This document shows, piece by piece, positions 25,076-35,059 of a DNA stretch of 64,000 nt; position 1 is the first letter of the stretch; every line of letters begins with the position of its first letter. The stretch lies in assembly GCF_000768705.1 (NCBI RefSeq), contig NZ_AVPJ01000001.1:124001-188000 (forward strand), given 5' to 3'. This DNA comes from Knoellia sinensis KCTC 19936 (GTDB taxonomy: Bacteria > Actinomycetota > Actinomycetes > Actinomycetales > Dermatophilaceae). A program made the translations under genes and the position numbers. The notes beneath the pieces are model-generated. The model saw nothing but the letters and a program-made list of their open reading frames with translations. It was not told the DNA's origin and searched no databases.

Positions 25076-26062
25076 TCAACCGTCGCCGGCCGCCTTCTCG
25101 CGGGTGATCGTGAGGACTGCGCGCTCCACAGCGTAGACGGGGTCGCGACCACCGCCCTTGACCTCGAAGTCGGCCGCGGCTACGGCTCGAAGGGATCTTG
25201 CGAGGGACTCTGCGGTCCAGCCCTGGAGCGAGCGCCGGGCCTTGTCGACCTGCCACGGGGCCATCCCGAGGTCTCGGGCCAGGTCGGCTGATCGTCCGCG
25301 GCCGGCCGAGCCGACCTTGATCAGTTGACGGATCTGTTGCGCGAGAACGGCGACGATCGGGACGGGGTCGACACCGACGGCGATCGCGTGGCGCAGGAGA
25401 CGGAGTGCCTCGCCGGCATTGCCGGCGACGGCTGCGTCGGCGACCCGGAAGCCCGTGGCCTCGACCTTGCCACCGTGATAGGTCAGGACGACCTGCTCGT
25501 CGATGGTGCCGGTGGTGTCGGCGATGAGCTGCTGGCAGGCGGAGGCGAGCTCGCGCAGGTCCTTGCCGATGGCGTCGACGAGTGCCTGGACGGCCTGTGG
25601 GGTCGCTCGGCGCTTGTTGCGGCGGAACTCGTTCATCGCGAAGTCGGCCTTGTCCCGGTCCGTCTTGATCGCGGGCGCGTCGATGACCCGGGCCTTGGAC
25701 TTCTTGAGCGTGTCGAGGACCTTCTTGCCGCGGTTGCCACCCTTGTGGGTGACGACGAGTGTCACGTCGTCCGGCGGGGCCGCGAGGTGGGCCAGGAGGT
25801 CCTGCTGCAGTTCGTCGGTCGCCTCGTCGAGGTCATGGACGACGACGGCCTTGTCGCCGCCGAAGAGCGAAGGGCTGGCGTGGACCATGAGTTCGCCCGG
25901 CTCGTAGGTGCTGGCGTAGAGCCGGATGACTTCGACGTCGGGGCTGTGCTCCTTGATGGCCTGGACGGTCTCGGCCAGTCCCCGCTCGGCGAGGACCTGC
26001 TCCGGCCCGGCGATGAGGACCAACGGCGGGACGCGGCGCTGCACCTCGACGAGATCACTCAC
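25076..26062 (-). CDS. holA: DNA polymerase III subunit delta (HolA)
   Basis: Clamp-loader delta subunit, 328 residues. The N-terminal part carries VPPLVLIAGPEQVLAERGL, and the middle has TLVVTHKGGNRGKKVLDTLKK and LRELASACQQL. The C-terminal lid has AVAGNAGEALRLLRHAIAVG and LAQQIRQLIKV, all typical of actinobacterial HolA. The GTG at 26062 overlaps the stop of the upstream beta-propeller gene; another GTG at 26071 is possible. The usual neighbour comEC is not upstream; a sigma factor pair stands there instead. Confidence 0.94.
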   Translation of the reverse strand: MSDLVEVQRRVPPLVLIAGPEQVLAERGLAETVQAIKEHSPDVEVIRLYASTYEPGELMVHASPSLFGGDKAVVVHDLDEATDELQQDLLAHLAAPPDDVTLVVTHKGGNRGKKVLDTLKKSKARVIDAPAIKTDRDKADFAMNEFRRNKRRATPQAVQALVDAIGKDLRELASACQQLIADTTGTIDEQVVLTYHGGKVEATGFRVADAAVAGNAGEALRLLRHAIAVGVDPVPIVAVLAQQIRQLIKVGSAGRGRSADLARDLGMAPWQVDKARRSLQGWTAESLARSLRAVAAADFEVKGGGRDPVYAVERAVLTITREKAAGDG

Positions 26063-27455
26063 GGCGCTCACTCTGCCACGCGGCTCCGACACCCTCGGAC
26101 GGGTTTCGTCGACGGCGCCACCAGACGATCCCCGTGACCGCAGCCAGGGCGAGACCGATTTCCTTCCACCACCACGTCCACCACGCCGTGGACGTCCCAA
26201 AAAGCGTGTCGGCGGGGCGAGCGCTGAGAGCGTCGGACGCCCACACTGTGGCAAGGACGCTGTGCGGGTCCTCGAAGACAACCGCTTGGCCACGACCAGT
26301 GGACGCTCCCTCAGGAGGCCACCAGTTCCCGCCGGAGGTGCCGGTCTGGGGAAGCAGCGGTTCAGAACCCCGCCACTGCACCGTGGTGAAGGCCTGAGGT
26401 GCCTCGATCCACTCCTGCTGAGGTGTAGGGATTCCCAGGAGGTCGACAGGTGACAGATCGGGCAGACGCACACCTCCCAAGAGACCGGTTTCGCCATTCA
26501 TCTCGTCCAGGGAGATCCACAGAGTGCCGTCGTTGCGAACGGTGCCCCACCATTGGCCGCGCGTGGTGGTGTCGCTGGCCATCGTCGTGAAGTCGACCGC
26601 GCTCCCGACAGCAGTTGTCGTTCCGCTTCGTGAGTCCCACATCACGATGCTCGCGGTTCGCTCCGAGGAGGTGGCTTCTGTCGCCAACCCATCGGCAAAC
26701 GTTCGACCGATCAGCCGGTTGTCGTCGAGCCATCCGGCGGGCTGACGCATCGTCGGGACGACCCACGTCGCGCCGCCATGGAGATCCCACACGACGGGGC
26801 CGTCGTGAGTGGGCAAGGCGAGATAGCGATTGGAAGGGGAGAACCACCCTGGATGCTGCATGGCGAGCTCGTGTTCTCGAGTTGTCTTGAACCCGCCGTC
26901 AGGACCGGTCCGCTCGGGCGCCCCCACACTGAGAAACCACTCGGCGGCTGATTCGAGGTCGCGAACGACGACGCGATCCCACTCGCCGTCGTAGTACGCG
27001 AGTCGACGTCCATCGGCCGACAACACCGGATACAGGTCCTGATTCGCACTGGCGGCTCCAGGAAGGTGATAGCGGCGCCCGGTCGGGGACACCACCTGCC
27101 ACGTCGAGCCCTCGCCCTTGGTCATCGCCACAACGGCAGCCATCGGCCCGGGGCGTGAGGGCAGATCCCTGACGATCCATTGGTGGCCAATGCGCTGCGG
27201 ATACGACGAGACTCCCCCGGAGTTGCCGTCACCGGCTGGTAGGAGCTGGTCAGGGACCGCCTCTGAGGTTCCGAGAACGAGGGAGGCCACGACCGCAAGG
27301 ACGGCCAACGTCACCACGCCCGTGGCTGTCGCTCGCGCCAACTGACGCCGCTTCCCACGGCGCCAGGCCGTCTCGGCGAGGCCTTCCGTCGCGGGATCCA
27401 TGCCCTCGGGTGCGAGTTCGGCGGTATCTCGCATCAGTCGAGTCAGGGTGTCCAT
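26055..27455 (-). CDS. Membrane protein with extracytoplasmic beta-propeller, putative anti-sigma partner
   Basis: 466 residues. A cytoplasmic N-terminus of about 37 residues leads to a membrane helix (about 38-62, LARATATGVVTLAVLAVVAS). The large middle part has WD40/propeller-like repeats, for example VLSADGRRLAYYDGEWDRV and SPSNRYLALPTHDGPVVWDL. A second helix lies near 430-448, followed by a short basic cytoplasmic tail. AAGGAG 5 nt before ATG 27455 sets the start, which shares one base with the sigma stop (TGATG). It probably senses an extracellular cue and controls the sigma factor; that is inference from context. The gene looks slightly less GC-rich than its neighbours. Confidence 0.78.
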   Translation of the reverse strand: MDTLTRLMRDTAELAPEGMDPATEGLAETAWRRGKRRQLARATATGVVTLAVLAVVASLVLGTSEAVPDQLLPAGDGNSGGVSSYPQRIGHQWIVRDLPSRPGPMAAVVAMTKGEGSTWQVVSPTGRRYHLPGAASANQDLYPVLSADGRRLAYYDGEWDRVVVRDLESAAEWFLSVGAPERTGPDGGFKTTREHELAMQHPGWFSPSNRYLALPTHDGPVVWDLHGGATWVVPTMRQPAGWLDDNRLIGRTFADGLATEATSSERTASIVMWDSRSGTTTAVGSAVDFTTMASDTTTRGQWWGTVRNDGTLWISLDEMNGETGLLGGVRLPDLSPVDLLGIPTPQQEWIEAPQAFTTVQWRGSEPLLPQTGTSGGNWWPPEGASTGRGQAVVFEDPHSVLATVWASDALSARPADTLFGTSTAWWTWWWKEIGLALAAVTGIVWWRRRRNPSEGVGAAWQSERRE

Positions 27456-27979
27456 CACCGCTCCTTCAAGGCTGGCGCGAGATCCGCCATGAGCTGAGGG
27501 TTGAGTTCGCGAAGTCGCCCGAGCGCGTGGCGCGCTTGGGACTTCACGGTGCTGACGGAGCAGCCGAGCACTGCGGCGGCCTGCACCTCGGTGCGGTCCT
27601 CGAGATAGCGCAGCACGAGGACGGATCGCTGGCGCGGCGTGAGTCGAGCCAGCGCCTCGATCAGCGCGAGACGCAGGTCGTGGTCTGCGACCGCCGTGCG
27701 ACCCTCAGGAGCCTCCGAGACCAGCCGCTCGGGCCGGCGCTGCTGGCGACGCCAGTTGTCGATGTGGATTCGGTGCAGGACCGTCCGCGCATAGGCCATC
27801 GGGTCCGAGTCGTGGCGCCGGATCGACGACCACTTGCTCGCCATCCGCACGTGTGTCTCCTGCACGAGGTCCTGGGCGGCGTGGTGGTCGCCGCTCAGCA
27901 GCCAGGCAACGCGCAGCAGAGGCGTCGTGCTCGCACGCACGAACGCCACGAATTCGGCATCAGGCCGGGCCCAGCTCAT
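27455..27979 (-). CDS. SigE-family ECF RNA polymerase sigma factor
   Basis: Second SigE-like sigma factor in the window, 174 residues. Region 2 has LLRVAWLLSGDHHAAQDLVQETHVR, here within residues 20-45, with the DLVQET core. Region 4 has LTPRQRSVLVLRYLEDRTEV and VLGCSVSTVKSQARHALGRL. GGAGG 5 nt upstream supports ATG 27979 over a TTG six codons earlier. It is coupled by TGATG to the membrane propeller gene and lies just upstream of holA, a site where actinobacteria usually have competence genes, suggesting insertion of the pair. Confidence 0.92.
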   Translation of the reverse strand: MSWARPDAEFVAFVRASTTPLLRVAWLLSGDHHAAQDLVQETHVRMASKWSSIRRHDSDPMAYARTVLHRIHIDNWRRQQRRPERLVSEAPEGRTAVADHDLRLALIEALARLTPRQRSVLVLRYLEDRTEVQAAAVLGCSVSTVKSQARHALGRLRELNPQLMADLAPALKER

Positions 27980-28058
27980 GACCACCTCCGAACCCAATCA
28001 CGACGAGAGGGCCTCCCACGGGTGGACCCCAAACTCCCCGAGGGCCCAGGCCTCCCTT

Positions 28059-28103
28059 ACGTCAGCGCGAACGGCTCCTAGAACGACCATCGGCGCTGAC
28101 GTT
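28059..28103. repeat. Inverted-repeat unit A between dinG and the sigma gene
   Basis: ACGTCAGCGC (28059-28068) is complementary to GCGCTGACGT (28093-28102) around a 24-nt interior that contains CTAG. It is about 80% similar to unit B at 28122-28167. Confidence 0.7.
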
Positions 28104-28121
28104 GCGCAAACTTGCACTCGG

Positions 28122-28167
28122 AACGTCAGCGTGAACGGCTGCTAGAAGGACCGTTGACGCTGACGTT
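28122..28167. repeat. Inverted-repeat unit B, near-copy of unit A
   Basis: AACGTCAGCGT (28122-28132) pairs with ACGCTGACGTT (28157-28167). After one G.G mismatch, AACGG pairs with CCGTT, leaving a 12-nt loop with CTAG. Differences from unit A at 28130-28132 and 28157-28159 are compensatory, so pairing is conserved. Confidence 0.75.
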
Positions 28168-28186
28168 GCGAGGGCACCGGGTCAAG

Positions 28187-30466
28187 TCAGTCGAAGCTGA
28201 GGGTGGCGCCCGCGCCGGCTTCGAGGCCAAGCCCCTCGAGCCGAGCCGCGATGACCTCGGTCGGGAGTTCGAGGGACTCGCTGAGCTCCTCGACGCTGAG
28301 GCCGAGCTCGACACCGTCGCGGAGTTCCTCGTCCTCCTGATCGGTCCACGCGTGGCCCTGCGTCACGGCCGTGCGCGCCGATGGCCCTGGTGGCGGTGCA
28401 GTCGCAACGGGACGGGTGTCGGTCGCATCGACCTCACCCTTGACCTCAGCGTCACCCATCGACGTGCCCTGGACGGCGCCGGTCAGCCCACGCAGCGCCG
28501 GATCCGCCACCTCGAGCGGTGGCGGGGCCGTCTCGTCGAGGCGCTTGAGGGCGCTCAGGACGAGGGTGCGATCCGACGTGGGCCAGAAGGGAGGCAGCGA
28601 ACGCTGGAGGAACCCGGCATACCGGGCACTCATCATGCGGGAGTCGAGGAAGGCGACGACCCCGCGATCGTCCCCGCGACGGATGAGCCGGCCGGCGCCC
28701 TGCGCGAGCCGCAGGGCGGCGTGCGTCGCGGACACGGCCATGAAGCCGTTGCCGCCCATGCGGGCTATGGCCTGCGAGCGCGCGGAGGCGAGTGGGTCGT
28801 CCGGTCGCGGGAACGGGATGCGGTCGATGATGACGAGCTGGCAGCTCGAACCGGGGACGTCGACGCCCTGCCAGAGGCTCAGGGTGCCGAAGAGACAGGT
28901 GCGGGGATCGCGAGCGAACTGCCGAACGAGTGTCGCGATCTGATCCTCGCCCTGGCAGAGGATCGAGAGCTCACCGTCCAGATCCTTCATCCGCTCGCGC
29001 ATCTCGTCGGTCGCCGCCCGTGCCGCGCGCATCGACGAGAACAGCCCGAGGGTGCGACCACCCGCTGCGCGGACGAGTGCCTCGATCTCGTCCATGGACT
29101 CGGGCGAGGCGCCGTCACGACCGGGAGGTGGCAAGTGCTTGGCGACGTAGGCGATCCCCTGCTGCGGGTAGTCGAACGGGCTGCCCACGTCGAGACCGGT
29201 CCACTTCGGGGCGCCCTCGCCGCGCAGGCCGATCGTGCCCGCGACCGCGTCGAACGTTCCGCCGAGCTCGAGCGTCGCGGAAGTGAGGATGACTGTGCGG
29301 TCCTCGAAGACCTTGTCGCGCACGAGCATCGCCACGCTCATCGGCGCGACCCGCAGGACGCTCCCCCGCCGCGGGTCCTTGCTGACCCAGACGACGTCGA
29401 GTTCGCGCTCCTCGAGGATGCGCGCGGCGTTCTCGTTGATTTCGTCGACGGCGGCTCGCGCCACCTGGCGCGCACCGTCGACCTCGGTTCCAGGCGGCGG
29501 CTTGAGCTCGGTCTGGACCTGACGGCTCGTGTCCCGCAGGCGTGCGAGGGCGAGGCCCAGATTGTCGGGAATGCCGGTGAGTCGCCCTTCCGGGATCTCC
29601 TCGAGTACCGATTCGAGGAAGGTGGCGGCGTCGTCGATCGTTTCGCTCGAATCGGCCTGTCGCCCAGCGCGTTTGGACGCCGCACGGGCCATGCCGGGCG
29701 TGACCTCGTCGGTGATCGTCGCGGTGACGCGGTCGACCAGTTCGTGCGCCTCGTCGACGATGAGAACGTCGTGCTCGGGGAGCATTTGACGACCCTCGAA
29801 GGCGTCGATCGCCATGAAGGAATGGTTCGTGACGATCACGTCCACCGACTTGGCGGCTTCGCGAGAGCGCTCGACGAAGCACTCCGTGACCATCGGGCAC
29901 TTGCTGCCGAAGCACTCATCCGCGCTGACGGACACCTGCCGCCACGCCCGCTCGGAGACGCCGGGCACGAGTTCGTCGCGGTCGCCGGACTCCGTCTCGT
30001 CGGCCCACTCCCGAAGCCGGACGACCTCCTTGCCCAGCCATCCGGCCTGCTGATCGACGTCGCCGACGCTCATGAGTGAGTCGGCGTCGTCGTCGGGGAA
30101 GCCGCCTGCGAGCTTGTTGACGCACACGTAGTTGCGACGGCCCTTGACGAGGGCATAGGTCGGGCGACGGCCGAGCAGGGGCGCGAGCGAGTCGGCGACC
30201 CTGGGCATGTCGCGGTCGACGATCTGGGCTTGGAGGGCCAGCGTCGCCGTGGCGACAACGGCCGGCTTCCCGACGTCCATGGCGTGCTGGACGGCAGGCA
30301 CAAGGTAGGCGAGGGACTTGCCGGTGCCGGTGCCGGCTTGGACGAGGAGGTGCTCACCCGAGTCAACGGCGTGGGCGACGGCCTTGGCCATGCTCACCTG
30401 GCCGGGGCGCTCACTCCCCTTGACACCACTGACCGCGGCGGCGAGGAGGTCGTCGAGGGTCGGCAC
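28187..30466 (-). CDS. dinG: ATP-dependent DNA helicase DinG-like, with C-terminal extension
   Basis: Superfamily 2 XPD/DinG-type 5'-3' helicase, 759 residues. Walker A is QAGTGTGKSLAYLVP near residue 43, and the DEAH box VIVDEAHEL lies near 238. Cys residues YVCVNK and ECFGSKCPMVTEC (about 113-200) match the four-Cys iron-sulphur cluster. Helicase motifs V-VI read LSLWQGVDVPG and QGAGRLIRRGDDRG. A C-terminal tail of about 100 residues is unusual: a Pro/Thr linker and then WTDQEDEELRDGVELGLSVE, which resembles a SANT/Myb or helix-turn-helix unit. The GTG start follows TAGGCT by 6 nt. A weak PafBC-type -35 (GTGTCCGTC) lies 8 nt before that hexamer. Confidence 0.9.
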   Translation of the reverse strand: MPTLDDLLAAAVSGVKGSERPGQVSMAKAVAHAVDSGEHLLVQAGTGTGKSLAYLVPAVQHAMDVGKPAVVATATLALQAQIVDRDMPRVADSLAPLLGRRPTYALVKGRRNYVCVNKLAGGFPDDDADSLMSVGDVDQQAGWLGKEVVRLREWADETESGDRDELVPGVSERAWRQVSVSADECFGSKCPMVTECFVERSREAAKSVDVIVTNHSFMAIDAFEGRQMLPEHDVLIVDEAHELVDRVTATITDEVTPGMARAASKRAGRQADSSETIDDAATFLESVLEEIPEGRLTGIPDNLGLALARLRDTSRQVQTELKPPPGTEVDGARQVARAAVDEINENAARILEERELDVVWVSKDPRRGSVLRVAPMSVAMLVRDKVFEDRTVILTSATLELGGTFDAVAGTIGLRGEGAPKWTGLDVGSPFDYPQQGIAYVAKHLPPPGRDGASPESMDEIEALVRAAGGRTLGLFSSMRAARAATDEMRERMKDLDGELSILCQGEDQIATLVRQFARDPRTCLFGTLSLWQGVDVPGSSCQLVIIDRIPFPRPDDPLASARSQAIARMGGNGFMAVSATHAALRLAQGAGRLIRRGDDRGVVAFLDSRMMSARYAGFLQRSLPPFWPTSDRTLVLSALKRLDETAPPPLEVADPALRGLTGAVQGTSMGDAEVKGEVDATDTRPVATAPPPGPSARTAVTQGHAWTDQEDEELRDGVELGLSVEELSESLELPTEVIAARLEGLGLEAGAGATLSFD

Positions 30467-30472
30467 CGAGCC

Positions 30473-30495
30473 AGCCTATGCCGAGGGACGGACAC
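30473..30495 (-). promoter_or_regulatory. Candidate dinG promoter (leaderless; weak PafBC-type -35)
   Basis: TAGGCT (30473-30478, minus strand) ends 6 nt before the GTG. Eight nt further upstream is GTGTCCGTC (30487-30495), matching 6 of 9 positions of the RecA-NDp -35 consensus TTGTCRGTG. Confidence 0.4.
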
Positions 30496-30525
30496 GCTTG
30501 ACCCGCCATCCACAGCCCCGTCCCG

Positions 30526-30593
30526 AACTCACCGAATTCCTCCGTTCGGGACGTTGAATCCTGGATGTCCCGAACCGAGGAATTCGGTGAGTT
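30526..30593. repeat. Long inverted repeat, 27-nt arms
   Basis: Arms 30526-30552 and 30567-30593 are complementary over 27 nt with one C.C mismatch, around a 14-nt loop. GAATTC occurs in each arm. It lies between the dinG start and the end of the SDR gene on the same strand. It may terminate the upstream GH63-SDR operon; no T-tract is seen. Confidence 0.8.
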
Positions 30594-30616
30594 TGAGACG
30601 GCGGATAGTCAGGCAG

Positions 30617-31431
30617 TCAGACGGCGCCGGGCTTCTGCATGAGGCCACCGTCGGCCATGATCGTCGTCGCCGTGATGTAGGTGCCTGCGTCACTCGCGAC
30701 GAAGCACACGATCTTGCCCATTTCCTCGGGCGAGCCGATGTAGCCCAGCGGAATGGCATCCTCGAGGGCCTTGGTCTCCTCCGGGGTGTCGTCGGCGTTG
30801 ATCGGCGTGTTGATCGCGCCGGGCCCCACGCCGACCATGCGGATCCGGTCCGGACCGAGTTCGACGCCCGCCGTGCGGGTGAGCATGCGCATGCCGCCCT
30901 TGGAGATGCAGTAGCTGAGATCGCTGGGCATCGGCCAGTCCTCGTGAGTCGACGTGATGTTGACGATGACTCCGCCGTCGCCCTGCTTGCGCATCTGCTC
31001 TGCCGCAAGCTTGGAGCCGAAGACGGCGCCCTTGAGGTTGATGTTCATGAGGAGGTCGTATTTCTCCTCGGTGAGGGTCGCGAGGGTCTCGCCGAACTCC
31101 ACGCCGGCGTTGTTGACCATGACGTCCAGGCGACCGAACTCCTTGACCGCGGTGTCGACGAGTTTCTGCAGGTCGGCGACCTTGGAGACGTCCGCTTCGC
31201 AGCCGACCGCCTCTCCCCCGGCCTTCTCGATGTCCTTGATGATCGCCTCGGTCGCCTCGGGCTCCGAGACGTAGTCGATGACGACCTTGGCACCCTGGGC
31301 CGCGGCTTCGCGGACGATTCCCTCGCCGATGCCGGAGTTGCCACCGGTCACGATGACGACCTTGCCCTCGAGGGGACGGTCTCCGCCCGAAGACTGTGCC
31401 TTTGTGGACTCGGACTTCTTGGTGGTCGGGC

Positions 31432-31435
<4 letters not shown>
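30617..31435 (-). CDS. SDR-family oxidoreductase, glucose 1-dehydrogenase-like
   Basis: Short-chain dehydrogenase of 272 residues. A Lys/Ser-rich N-terminus of about 25 residues is followed by TGGNSGIGEGIV (cofactor), NNAGVEFGE, the catalytic Ser in ITSTHED, Tyr/Lys in YCISKGG, and GPGAINTPIN. The sequence resembles bacterial glucose 1-dehydrogenases. GGAGAT about 9 nt upstream of ATG 31435 supports the start, which overlaps the stop of the GH63-like gene by four bases (ATGA). The coupling suggests it oxidises the sugar released by that enzyme; this is inference. Confidence 0.88.
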
Positions 31436-34152
<2,717 letters not shown>

Positions 34153-34194
34153 GCCCCCACCTTGGCACGTTGGTGCCGAGGTGGGGGCGGCGAC

Positions 34195-34905
34195 TCAGAC
34201 AGTTGTCAGGGTGGCCTTGTCGGTCGGCGCGTCGCTCGGTGCGACCACTGCGGGACGGTCGTACGCGGCATATGCGTCGTCACTCATCCGGATGATTCGG
34301 ACGCCGAGGTAGGTCAGGACACCGGCCACCACGGACCACAACGGGATCGTCACCGGCCCGTAGGGCGCCACGAAACTGCCCACCCAGGCGAGGGTGAAGA
34401 CCACCGGCAGCCACCCCCGGACAAAGCCGGCGCGCCACAGGACGACCATGAGGAGGGCCGTGGCGATCAGGGCAAGGAACGGTCCCGGGATCATGAATCC
34501 GAAGATGACGTTGGGCTGGTCGAGCATCTCGTTGGTGAGCCGCTCCGCCTCCTCCGGCGCGTGACGCGCCCCGAAGTACCAGGCAATGGGGTCGGTGAGG
34601 AGCAGCGCCGACAGGTTGATCCACCCGATGGCTGCCAACCCCGCGGTGAGGTGGCCGAGGAGCACCAAGCGCTGGCGGGTGAAGTGCGCCAGCCCGATCA
34701 CGGCGAACACCATGAGGAGGTAGCTCCAGTGATAGAGGCCCGACTGGAGTTGTGCCAGTCCGGGGTTGTCCTGGAAGCTGACGGCCTCGCGGTCGTCCCC
34801 CCAGGTGCCCGGGTCGACGAACAGGGCGACGATCAGGAGGATCGCGGCGAGGCAGAGGCTCGTGCCGGTCGTCAGGCGCCGGATCTGGTGGGAGTTGGTG
34901 CGCAT
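34195..34905 (-). CDS. Integral membrane protein of unknown function
   Basis: 236 residues with about six predicted membrane helices (around 12-30, 58-75, 82-102, 130-155, 160-178 and 180-200) and a hydrophilic, Ala/Asp/Thr-rich C-terminal tail. No family recognised; the pattern resembles DUF4386-like or similar membrane proteins but I cannot assign it. AAGGA 7 nt upstream supports ATG 34905. The 145-bp gap to the divergent helicase gene shows nothing recognisable. Confidence 0.8.
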   Translation of the reverse strand: MRTNSHQIRRLTTGTSLCLAAILLIVALFVDPGTWGDDREAVSFQDNPGLAQLQSGLYHWSYLLMVFAVIGLAHFTRQRLVLLGHLTAGLAAIGWINLSALLLTDPIAWYFGARHAPEEAERLTNEMLDQPNVIFGFMIPGPFLALIATALLMVVLWRAGFVRGWLPVVFTLAWVGSFVAPYGPVTIPLWSVVAGVLTYLGVRIIRMSDDAYAAYDRPAVVAPSDAPTDKATLTTV

Positions 34906-35059
34906 CTCTGGTTCCTTTCGGGGTTGCTGGGCACAGAGATCGTCGTGCCGCCCGCGTCCCGAGCGACAGGGGTGGGTGTCCCGTCACACCGGGCAATCGC
35001 CCGCTGGCCCGTCGCGGTCGTGACGTGGCTCTGGGCGTCGGGGTGCGAGGATGCTCGCG

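Noticed and set aside
28059-30593. Integron attC sites or IS ends
   Set aside because: Inverted repeats lack attC core sites, no integrase or transposase is near, and no target duplications are visible.
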